Assembly (NCBI RefSeq): GCF_000023325.1
Contig: NC_012785.1
Location: forward strand, 868,001-932,000
Reading direction: 5' to 3'
DNA from: Kosmotoga olearia TBF 19.5.1
Lineage (GTDB): Bacteria > Thermotogota > Thermotogae > Petrotogales > Kosmotogaceae
Length of the DNA stretch: 64,000 bases
The translations under genes were made by a program, and so were the position numbers. Below the pieces are notes generated by a model. That model saw nothing but the letters and a program-made list of their open reading frames with translations. It did no database searches and was not told where the DNA came from. Shown in pieces: positions 45,125 through 53,998 of this stretch (the stretch's first letter is position 1; every line of letters starts with the position of its first letter).

Positions 45125-46729
45125 TTGCTGCATATAAAAAATCTTCGAATAGAGTTCGATGAATTTATTCTGATAGATAATATCTCTTTCGATGTTGTTC
45201 CGGGTGAGGTTCTTGCTATAACAGGACCAAATGGTTGCGGGAAAACTTCTTTAATACGCGCCATAAAAGGAGAGCTTCCTTATGAAGGAACTGTGTTTGT
45301 CGAAAAGGGAAAGAAGATAGCCTTCGTACCTCAGGAAAATCCGGAGTCAAATGAAAGAGTTGTCGAATTTATTTTACAAGAGTTTCCGGAGATTCACCGC
45401 ATAAAGAAACTCCTGGAATCCCAAGTCGACGACCCGCTCATTTGTGCGAACCTGCTCGACGAATATGCCGGAATGAGTGGTTTCGAGCTTGAAGATCGTA
45501 TTGTAAGGGAACTTCTAAGATTAGGATTCGGAAGACAGGAACTCGAAAAAAGTGTTTCCGATTTTTCTGAAGGAGAAAAACGGTTACTCCTTGTAACCCG
45601 CGCAATACTTAAAGACCCGGATTTGATTATCCTGGACGAACCTACGAACCACCTTGACATTTCAATGATCATGCGACTGGAAGAGGAAATACTCAGGTTG
45701 AAAAAATCAGGAAAAGCATTTATCGTAATAAGCCACGACAGAACGTTTGTCGACAAAATCGCTGATCGGACGCTATTTATACAACGCGGAAAAGCGGTTA
45801 CGGTAAGAGGTGGGTTCAGCCTTATGAGAGCCCATCTTCAAAACAAATTTGAATCCGATTTAAGGCGTGCACAGGAAATCTCCCGAAAAATCCGGCAACT
45901 CGAGCAGGAGGTGGCCAGGCGAAAAGAGTGGTCGAGGAAGAAAGAATCTCAGAAAAAATTCGCAGACAAGGTAATGAACAAAGGGTACATCGGCAGGAAA
46001 TCTGCCAAACTGGCAAAAAGGGCGAGAGCTGTTGAGAAGAGGGTAGAAGAACTAATCGATAAATTGAAAGCCGAAAAGCCCTTCATCGAAAAAAGGTTGA
46101 AAATGCTTTTCCCGTATTATGAGGTTGCGGAAAGAAAATTGTTGAGCTGTGAAAATTTGAGCTTTTCTTACGATACGAAGGATTTATTCTCTGATATAAA
46201 CTTAGACCTAACCACTAAAGACAGAGCTGCAATAGTTGGGCCCAATGGAACTGGGAAAACAACCCTGCTGAAATGCTTGATTGGAGCCCTGAAACCAAAA
46301 ACAGGGCAGATTTATATGAACAAGAACGTAAATTGGGTTTATCTGCCCCAGAGAATCGAAACTTTTTTCCAGAAAGAGATCCTGCTGGATACCTTCATGG
46401 TTTTCGGCATATCTGAAACTGAGATAAGGACTATACTTGGGGCTGCAAAGTTCAGAAGGGAAAAGGTTTTTCAGCGAGTTGACACCCTGAGCAAGGGTGA
46501 ACTCACACGAGCTGCGATAGTATGGGCTACACTTTCTAAAGCTGAATTTCTGTTTATGGATGAACCGACGAATCACCTGGACATTGAATCTCTTGAAGTG
46601 CTGGATGTCTTAATCGAAAATTTCAAGGGAGGAATGCTGTTTATCAGTCACGACAGGCATTTCATCTCAAGGCATGCTCGAGAAGTGTATTATCTGTCGG
46701 ATAAAAAACTTTCGAGGATGAACTTGTAA
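45125..46729 (+). CDS. ABC-F family ATPase (ribosome-associated type)
   Basis: 534 aa from TTG 45125 (GAGGAGGTGG 4 nt upstream). Two ABC cassettes: Walker A GPNGCGKTS and GPNGTGKTT, signatures FSEGEKRLL and LSKGELTRAA, Walker B LIILDEPTNHLDI and FLFMDEPTNHLDI, switch His ISHDRTF and ISHDRHF. A basic, coiled-coil linker (about 235-335, QEISRKIRQLEQEVARRKEWSRKK) is the P-site tRNA interaction motif of ABC-F proteins. No TM region. Likely a translation factor acting on the ribosome; antibiotic resistance is possible but not indicated. Confidence 0.93.
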   Translation: MLHIKNLRIEFDEFILIDNISFDVVPGEVLAITGPNGCGKTSLIRAIKGELPYEGTVFVEKGKKIAFVPQENPESNERVVEFILQEFPEIHRIKKLLESQVDDPLICANLLDEYAGMSGFELEDRIVRELLRLGFGRQELEKSVSDFSEGEKRLLLVTRAILKDPDLIILDEPTNHLDISMIMRLEEEILRLKKSGKAFIVISHDRTFVDKIADRTLFIQRGKAVTVRGGFSLMRAHLQNKFESDLRRAQEISRKIRQLEQEVARRKEWSRKKESQKKFADKVMNKGYIGRKSAKLAKRARAVEKRVEELIDKLKAEKPFIEKRLKMLFPYYEVAERKLLSCENLSFSYDTKDLFSDINLDLTTKDRAAIVGPNGTGKTTLLKCLIGALKPKTGQIYMNKNVNWVYLPQRIETFFQKEILLDTFMVFGISETEIRTILGAAKFRREKVFQRVDTLSKGELTRAAIVWATLSKAEFLFMDEPTNHLDIESLEVLDVLIENFKGGMLFISHDRHFISRHAREVYYLSDKKLSRMNL

Positions 46730-46760
46730 AAAGGTGCGGGAAAATACCCGCGCCTTTTTT
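46728..46760 (+). terminator. Intrinsic terminator of the ABC-F gene
   Basis: Stem AAAAAGGTGCGGG (46728-46740) / CCCGCGCCTTTTT (46747-46759) with one G-U pair and six T. It overlaps the stop codon. Confidence 0.9.
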
Positions 46761-46803
46761 CAAAAGCAGGTTTTAGACGAATACAGAAGTTCAAAGGTTG
46801 AAC

Positions 46804-46872
46804 AAAAAAAGGGACCCTCAAGGGTCCCTGAGTGCTGTCTATCCAAGGGGGGATAGGGGGGTCGCACTCTAC
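46804..46872 (-). ncRNA. Candidate C-rich small RNA 1
   Basis: On the minus strand a TATAAT (46884-46879) is followed by a ~69-nt transcript beginning near 46872: GTAGAGTGCGACCCCCC. It folds as GAGTGC/GCACTC enclosing CTATCC/GGATAG, leaving CCCCC in an internal loop and CCCC in the apical loop. A second stem AGGGACCC/GGGTCCCT follows with seven T. This is a promoter, structured body and terminator layout, lying after the stop of the minus-strand ABC gene (46941). It could instead be that gene's 3' UTR and terminator; the internal TATAAT and C-rich loops argue for an independent RNA. Confidence 0.45.
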
Positions 46873-46940
46873 AAAAAAATTATAGTTTCTTACTATTACA
46901 GGTAGGTTTTCCTCCCGCTAAGGATTTTATGCTATTCACT

Positions 46941-47876
46941 TCACTCTTCTTTGAAGACTCTTCTCAACTTAACTTTTCCTTTCTTCGCAGATATAGCCTT
47001 CAGCGGTAGAAGCATCACAGCAGGTTGAGCTCTGAAAATTACATTGCATAAGGCTTTCTTGCTGTCATATGGGCTGGAATGAATGATTTCAATTTCTTCA
47101 CCATCTTCTGCTATTTCCACATCTTCCGGTCTGAACACTATATTTTCGATTCGATTGACCCCTAGCGGTGAAAAGATCTCCATAACTTCTATTGAAGGTG
47201 GGTTGGCGTAGAGCTCAACCGGATTCCCTGAAGCTATGAAGCTCCCTTTCTTCATCACGTAAACCCTGTCAGCTACCGCCATAGCATCTTCAGGGTCGTT
47301 GAGGACTATCACAACACAACGTCCCAACACCATGAGAAGTTTCTTCACCAGCGTACGCATTTCATTCCTGATTTTTCTGTCAAGTCTTTCGAAAGGCTCG
47401 TCCATGAGAATCAATTCAAAATTTCTGACAGTTTCTCTCGCTATTGCCGTTAACTTTCTTATTCCTGCCGGTAGTTTTTCTGGAAGCTTATCGAGATAGT
47501 CAGAAAGCCCATCGAGTTCTTGGGCTTTTTTTACTACCTTTCCTTCCGCTTCTTTGTCTTTTCGCAATCTGAGAGGGAAGGCCACATTTTCGAAAGTATC
47601 CAGATGAGGAAAAATAGCGTCATTCTGAAAGACAAATGCTATATTTCTCTCGTTTGGAGATAGAGCGGTTGCGTCCTTACCGGCGATGAACACTTTCCCA
47701 CCGCTTGGTTCCTGAAGGCCAGCTATTGCCCTTAAAAGAAGAGTCTTTCCACATCCAGAAGAACCTAGAAGAGCTACGATCTCATTTTCCTTAGCTTTCA
47801 AACTTACGGGACCAAGCTTAAAATCCCCGAGCTTTGCTTCAAGGAACTCCACTCTTAAAACATCTACACTATCCAT
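46941..47876 (-). CDS. ABC transporter ATP-binding protein with degenerate signature and H-loop
   Basis: 311 aa. MalK/PotA-like: Walker A GSSGCGKTLLLRAIAGLQEPSGG, Q-loop FVFQNDAIFPHL, Walker B ELILMDEPFERLD, and a C-terminal TOBE-like region (FRPEDVEIAEDGE). But the signature expected as LSGGQxQR reads LPAGIRKLTAIARE, and the switch His is Asn (VIVLNDPEDA). Such a protein could bind ATP but should hydrolyse it poorly, unless paired. The sugar ABC importer at 50971-53996 lacks an ATPase gene, so this may be the partner or a regulator. Followed by candidate sRNA 1. Confidence 0.85.
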   Translation of the reverse strand: MDSVDVLRVEFLEAKLGDFKLGPVSLKAKENEIVALLGSSGCGKTLLLRAIAGLQEPSGGKVFIAGKDATALSPNERNIAFVFQNDAIFPHLDTFENVAFPLRLRKDKEAEGKVVKKAQELDGLSDYLDKLPEKLPAGIRKLTAIARETVRNFELILMDEPFERLDRKIRNEMRTLVKKLLMVLGRCVVIVLNDPEDAMAVADRVYVMKKGSFIASGNPVELYANPPSIEVMEIFSPLGVNRIENIVFRPEDVEIAEDGEEIEIIHSSPYDSKKALCNVIFRAQPAVMLLPLKAISAKKGKVKLRRVFKEE

Positions 47877-47892
47877 AAGCCATCCCCCAGAG

Positions 47893-48126
47893 TTATTTAA
47901 AAAGATTGCCGATGAATCTCAGCAGCCATATTATCCCGCTGATAAGGCCACTCAAAACGAGACAGGTAGTAATTGGAAACCAGAACTCGAATCCATCTCT
48001 CGAAATGTGTATATCTCCCGGTAGCTTCCCGAAAGGAATCCCTATTTTTCTAAATAAAAAGACAGTGGCAGCCAAAATGAACGCTATTATTCCAATCTTG
48101 ATCAACAGCTTTTCTAAAAATTCCAG
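47893..48126 (-). CDS. DUF2905 family small membrane protein, CTG start
   Basis: 77 aa if started at CTG 48126, 8 nt after AGGAGG (48140-48135). Two TM helices (IIAFILAATVFLF and TTCLVLSGLISGIIWLLRF) flank the family's IPFGKLPGDIHISRDGFEFWFPI loop. The open frame continues upstream to 48177, but that part contains the ribosome site; the GTG within the site is too close. 77 aa is the usual size of DUF2905. 16 nt upstream of the degenerate ABC ATPase. Function unknown. Confidence 0.75.
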   Translation of the reverse strand: MEFLEKLLIKIGIIAFILAATVFLFRKIGIPFGKLPGDIHISRDGFEFWFPITTCLVLSGLISGIIWLLRFIGNLFK

Positions 48127-48206
48127 AGTGCACACCTCCTGGATCTTTCCAGAAAACAGGCGTTGGCATGTTTTCAATCCAATTATAACCCTTCATAACC
48201 CTTTGG

Positions 48207-48233
48207 TTGTGCAACCAAAAATTGTGGTATATT
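48207..48233 (+). promoter_or_regulatory. lysA promoter region
   Basis: Extended -10 TGGTATATT (48225-48233) with a TTGTGC at 48207-48212. The latter overlaps the small inverted repeat GGTTG-TG-CAACC (48205-48216), a possible operator. The leader of about 95 nt shows no lysine-riboswitch core. Confidence 0.4.
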
Positions 48234-48298
48234 AGTTGTAAGTATGAATACCTCTTTGTTGGTTGTACTCGGCTTCACAACTAACATAGCCAATTTAG

Positions 48299-49827
<1,529 letters not shown>

Positions 49828-49831
49828 GTTT

Positions 49832-50974
49832 TCAGTTCCCCTCATAAAATATTTCCAGAATACTGTTTTCAAAACCTTTGGCATCGGTTTTTGACTTTGA
49901 AAAGTTGTTTTCGAACAGTGAAAATACCACCATTTTCCCCGATTTTGTTTTCATAAAACCTGCCAATCCGGAAACTCCCGTAAGCGTTCCCGTCTTTCCC
50001 CAGACTTCAAAATCGAATCTCCCTTTTATTGTTCCATCATTTTTCGAATATGAAAGAATGTCGAGAAGTGTATCTCCATACTTTTTGTACATGTGCTTCA
50101 GGATTTCCACAACCAGTTTTGGGGAAACAAGGTTGTATCTTGAAAGACCAGGACCATCGGTGATCGTAAAATCGTTCACGCCGTACTCTGTGACACTTTT
50201 AACGGTTCTTATCAGGGCTGCTATGGAGTTGTTGATCGTTCCTTTTTTCAATACCTTTGCTCCCACTGTCCTGAAAATCTGTTCGGCTACCTGATTGTCG
50301 CTTACCTCGATCATGCTTTTCAGAATCTCTCTCAATGGTTTGGATTCGTGGATATAAGCCGGTTCGTGTTTTTTTGATATGTATTTGACAACCATTTCAC
50401 CTTTTACGGAAACACCCAGTTCTTCAAAGGTGCTTTTCAATGTCTCAAAAAATTTTCTGGTTAGTGTATACTGATCAATTCCAGAAGAGATCGATGGATA
50501 CGAAGGCCCTTTTATCGTAAGAGCGCCTATCATCGGATTGGGATCATCCCACATCCAACCTCTTCCATAGATCTCTTTTCTATCGAAAAGTCTGTCGTCA
50601 AGAATTATGTTATTTATCTCAACGATCTTCTTATCTTCCACTATTTTGGCTATGATGTCGTGAAGTGTGGATACGTAAATAGTTGGATCTCCGGAACCTT
50701 TTACCCCGAAATCTTCTCCGATCAAATAAAATTTCGTTTTGTAGGTGTATTCCAAACCAAGGTTTTCTAAGGCAGCTAACAGTGTAAATAACTTTGTGAC
50801 GGACGCTGGCGTAAACAGCTTTGTAGCGTTATACTGGGTAATAATTTCCCCTGTTTCGATATCTTCAACATAGATCCCAACGAATCCATCAAAGTTATCC
50901 ACAAGTTCTCTCACCGTATCCCCAAATATTGAGGTAGTTAAAAGGATGAAAATTAAGAAAATTACTTTTTTCAT
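49832..50974 (-). CDS. dacB: D-alanyl-D-alanine carboxypeptidase/endopeptidase (PBP4, S13)
   Basis: 380 aa. Signal peptide MKKVIFLIFILLTTSIFG. Serine penicillin-recognising motifs: TPASVTKLFT (Ser58, Lys61), SDNQVAEQ (SxN) and WGKTGTLTG (KTG). The segment between SxxK and SxN is long, as in class C PBP4, and carries SGDPTI-like and GRGWMWDDPNP features. It trims peptidoglycan stem peptides outside the membrane. First-listed of the salvage cluster by position but last in the transcript; overlaps the permease gene by 4 nt. Confidence 0.92.
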   Translation of the reverse strand: MKKVIFLIFILLTTSIFGDTVRELVDNFDGFVGIYVEDIETGEIITQYNATKLFTPASVTKLFTLLAALENLGLEYTYKTKFYLIGEDFGVKGSGDPTIYVSTLHDIIAKIVEDKKIVEINNIILDDRLFDRKEIYGRGWMWDDPNPMIGALTIKGPSYPSISSGIDQYTLTRKFFETLKSTFEELGVSVKGEMVVKYISKKHEPAYIHESKPLREILKSMIEVSDNQVAEQIFRTVGAKVLKKGTINNSIAALIRTVKSVTEYGVNDFTITDGPGLSRYNLVSPKLVVEILKHMYKKYGDTLLDILSYSKNDGTIKGRFDFEVWGKTGTLTGVSGLAGFMKTKSGKMVVFSLFENNFSKSKTDAKGFENSILEIFYEGN

Positions 50975-51810
50975 TCTTTAACAGCCCCTCTGACCAGACC
51001 GGATATGATTTGTTTCTGAAAGGCCAGAAAAACCACAATTACTGGAATAGTCGCAATACTCGAACCAGCCATCAAATGAACGTAATCAATTCCGTGAAGT
51101 GTGTTGAAATATGCGATTCCTATCGGAAGTGTCCGCATGCTATCGGTATTCGTGAAGATTAAAGGATATAAGAACGAGTTCCATGTGGTCAGGAATGTAT
51201 TGATACCCAGAACAGCTATTGCTGGCCTGGAGATTGGAAAAAGAACCCGGAAAAGTATTGTGAAATCCCCGCCACCATCTATTCGAGCAGCTTCGTCGAG
51301 GGATTTTGGCAGTCCGTCGAAATATTGCTTCATAAGAAAAATTCCGAATCCCTGAACTGCAAAGGGAAGTATTAAAGCCCAGTAAGTGTTATACATTGCG
51401 AGTTTTTTAATGAGTATGAAAAGGGGAATCATCAATACCTGTGCGGGGATCATCATTGTTGCCAAAATTATCAAAAGTACAAGGTTTGCTCCCTTGAAAT
51501 TCTTTCTGGACAATGCGTAAGCGACTATTGAATCGAGTATGATATTCAAAATGGTAACGGACACAGTGACAATAACGCTGTTAAGGAAATACCTGTTAAA
51601 ATTTGCGCTCTTCCAAACATCAACATAGTTTTTAAATGTAACTTCTTTCGGGATAAGGGTATCCCAGCTTGGGAGTATGTTGCCCTCAGGTTTTAGCGAT
51701 GTTGAAATCATTATATAGAGCGGAAACAGGGTTGTTATTAGCAAAAAAATCAAAAGTGAGTATGCGATTGTTTGGCGTAACCTGTATCTCCAGTCTCTTT
51801 TTATTATCAT
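50971..51810 (-). CDS. Sugar ABC transporter permease (MalG-type)
   Basis: 279 aa from ATG 51810 (AGAGGTGATATTGAT upstream; the frame continues to 51864 into the previous gene). Six TM helices; the EAA loop is EAARIDGGGDFTILFRVLFPISRPA. N-terminal TTLFPLYIMISTSLKP is typical of MalG/carbohydrate uptake 1 permeases. Pairs with the upstream MalF-type permease (7 nt) and the binding protein. No ATPase in the cluster. Confidence 0.93.
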   Translation of the reverse strand: MIIKRDWRYRLRQTIAYSLLIFLLITTLFPLYIMISTSLKPEGNILPSWDTLIPKEVTFKNYVDVWKSANFNRYFLNSVIVTVSVTILNIILDSIVAYALSRKNFKGANLVLLIILATMMIPAQVLMIPLFILIKKLAMYNTYWALILPFAVQGFGIFLMKQYFDGLPKSLDEAARIDGGGDFTILFRVLFPISRPAIAVLGINTFLTTWNSFLYPLIFTNTDSMRTLPIGIAYFNTLHGIDYVHLMAGSSIATIPVIVVFLAFQKQIISGLVRGAVKE

Positions 51811-51817
51811 ATCAATA

Positions 51818-52705
51818 TCACCTCTGATATCTGATAACCAGCTTCTGTATGAGCGTAAATGCAAGTATGATCATAAACAACACATAAGACATTGCAGCAG
51901 CGTAACCCATCTTCATTTTATGAAACCCTGTTTCGTAGAGATAATAAACAATCGTAGTTGTGGCTTTCAGCGGGCCACCCTGGGTCATTACATAAACTTC
52001 GATAAAGATCTGAAAGGACCTTATCGTATTTATAACGAGCACAAACAATAGCATTGGGGAAATCAGGGGTAATGTAACCTTTCTGAACAGATAGAATCCC
52101 TTTGCACCATCGATCGCTGCAGCTTCATAAATTTCCTGGTTGATTGATTGTAAGCCAGCCAGAAAAAGGATTGTATAATATCCGAAACTGGCCCAGATAT
52201 CCATTGCCATAATCGCAGGCAGCGCATATTTCGGTTCAGCGAGGATTCCTCTACCGTACCTTACAGAAGCTCCAAAGAATTTCATTAAAGCCGTTAAATA
52301 TCCATACGGTGAATAAAGATAAGAAAAGATGGTTGCTATAACTACCATCGAGGTAACAACAGGCATGAAATAACCTGATTGAAAAATTTGCTTCCCTTTG
52401 ATATTAAGGTTACTCACCAAAACCGCCGCTATCAGCAGTGCTATTATGGTTGTAATTGGCACAGTGCCAACCACAAAAATCAGAGTGTTTTTCAGAGCCT
52501 TCATGAAAGTTGGGTCAGAAAACAGTTTTATGTAATTTTTCAAACCAACAAAAGTAGGAGGTTTCCCTCTGATGGGGTTGTAACGGGTAAAAGACAAATA
52601 AAAAGAATAACCAACGGGATAGAGTTTGAAAGTTAGAAAAGAAACTATCCACGGTGATAGCAACAGAAAAATTTTGAGAGAATTTCTAAGTCTTTTACTT
52701 GCCAT
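51818..52705 (-). CDS. Sugar ABC transporter permease (MalF-type)
   Basis: 295 aa, six TM helices, EAA loop EAAAIDGAKGFYLFRKVTLPLISPM. N-terminal LLSPWIVSFLTFKLYPVGYSFYLSFTRYNP is standard for the MalF/UgpA family. ATG after GAGGTGG. It lies downstream of a strong hairpin with a T tract (52721-52751), so its expression is probably lower than that of the binding protein. Confidence 0.93.
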   Translation of the reverse strand: MASKRLRNSLKIFLLLSPWIVSFLTFKLYPVGYSFYLSFTRYNPIRGKPPTFVGLKNYIKLFSDPTFMKALKNTLIFVVGTVPITTIIALLIAAVLVSNLNIKGKQIFQSGYFMPVVTSMVVIATIFSYLYSPYGYLTALMKFFGASVRYGRGILAEPKYALPAIMAMDIWASFGYYTILFLAGLQSINQEIYEAAAIDGAKGFYLFRKVTLPLISPMLLFVLVINTIRSFQIFIEVYVMTQGGPLKATTTIVYYLYETGFHKMKMGYAAAMSYVLFMIILAFTLIQKLVIRYQR

Positions 52706-52720
52706 GTGGATACCACCTCA

Positions 52721-52751
52721 AAAAAAGGGGTGAGGTGGGAAGCCCCACCCC
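52721..52751 (-). terminator. Partial terminator/attenuator between binding-protein and permease genes
   Basis: Minus-strand hairpin GGGGTGGGG...CCC with arms GGGGTG/CACCCC and GGG/CCC, followed by TTTTTT (52726-52721). It sits 24 nt after the binding-protein stop and before the permease ribosome site. This would let most transcripts end after the binding protein. Confidence 0.75.
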
Positions 52752-52775
52752 ATTTTCTATTATTTGTTATCGCTA

Positions 52776-53996
52776 TTATTCGCCGTACTCTTCTTCAAAT
52801 TCTTCAAGAATTACGTTTATTTCTTCCGCTGCCATATCCATTGCGGACTGCGGATCTATTGTTCCGTTGTAAACCTCGGTTATGTACTGGGTGAGAATTT
52901 CCTGGATCTCAACCCACTTTGGATGTGCAGGGGGTGTCTTTGTGAACTGGAGTTGGTTCATGATAACAAAGAAACCGGGCTGGTTCTTAAAGAACTCGTC
53001 GTCTTTAACGCTTTTGTCAGCCGGAAGCAATGTCGGTATTCTTGAGGAAATAGCCATTGCGGATCTTTTTTCAACTATGAACCTGGCAAGTTTTTCAGCT
53101 TCCTTTGGATACTTGGTGTTTCTTGGGATAACAATAACCTCGGCACCACCAAACTGAGTTGGTTTTGACCACAACTTATCCGGTCTAACAAAAACAGCAT
53201 AACCGAAATCTAGTTCAGGAGCATCTTTCGCGAATGACTTGATTCTTCCAACATCGTCCATGATGATACCTACTTTTCCTTGCATGAAAGCCTGTCTTAC
53301 GTTGAGGTTCGAGTCTATCATGGAGTATTTTGTGAGTTTTTGAACGAAACTCAGCGCTTCAACAAATTCAGGAGAGTTTACAGCAGCGCTCTTCCAGTCT
53401 TCTGACAACACACTTCCGCCGTTTGACCATGCAAAGGGCAGGAATGTTTGCCATGTTGTGTACTGTCCTGTTTTGATTCCAAATCCAAAGATATCATCAC
53501 CTAATGCGTTGATTTTTTTCGCGGCATCCAGAAGCTCGTCCCATGTTCTCGGTGCTATTTCAGGATCGAGTCCAGCTTTTCTAAAGAGTTCTTTGTTGTA
53601 GAAAAGAATTCTGGTAGAAACAACCCATGGATAACCGTAATATTTACCTTTGTAGATTACAGGATCCCACATGTTGTACTTATCCAGCAGATCGCTGACA
53701 TCAACTTCAAGAAGCGCACCGTCAGCCGCAAATTGAGCGACCCATGTTGAACCGAGCTCCAGCACATCTGGTGTATCGCCAGCAGCAAAAGCAGTGACTA
53801 TTTTGTTGAATCCATCGGACCACGTCAGTCTTTCCATCTGTACCTCGATATCCGGGTTTTCCTTCATGAATTCTTCGATCACCGGACCCATCCATTTGTC
53901 AGACCAGAAATTCCAGAATTTGAGTACAACTTTACCTTCGGCAACAACCGCAAGCAAGCTGATAAGCAATACGGTTACCAGCAAAACACGCCTCAT
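52776..53996 (-). CDS. Extracellular sugar-binding protein (family 1)
   Basis: 406 aa from ATG 53996 (GGGAGGG upstream, inside the nagZ end). Signal peptide MRRVLLVTVLLISLLAVVAEG without a lipobox Cys. Mature part has the SBP_bac_1 features VLKFWNFWSDKW, FAAGDTPDVLELGS, RILFYNKELFRKAGLDPEIAPRTWDELLDAAKKI and GKVGIIMDD. By context the ligand is an amino sugar, chitooligosaccharide or muropeptide (inference). Confidence 0.92.
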   Translation of the reverse strand: MRRVLLVTVLLISLLAVVAEGKVVLKFWNFWSDKWMGPVIEEFMKENPDIEVQMERLTWSDGFNKIVTAFAAGDTPDVLELGSTWVAQFAADGALLEVDVSDLLDKYNMWDPVIYKGKYYGYPWVVSTRILFYNKELFRKAGLDPEIAPRTWDELLDAAKKINALGDDIFGFGIKTGQYTTWQTFLPFAWSNGGSVLSEDWKSAAVNSPEFVEALSFVQKLTKYSMIDSNLNVRQAFMQGKVGIIMDDVGRIKSFAKDAPELDFGYAVFVRPDKLWSKPTQFGGAEVIVIPRNTKYPKEAEKLARFIVEKRSAMAISSRIPTLLPADKSVKDDEFFKNQPGFFVIMNQLQFTKTPPAHPKWVEIQEILTQYITEVYNGTIDPQSAMDMAAEEINVILEEFEEEYGE

Positions 53997-53998
53997 GA

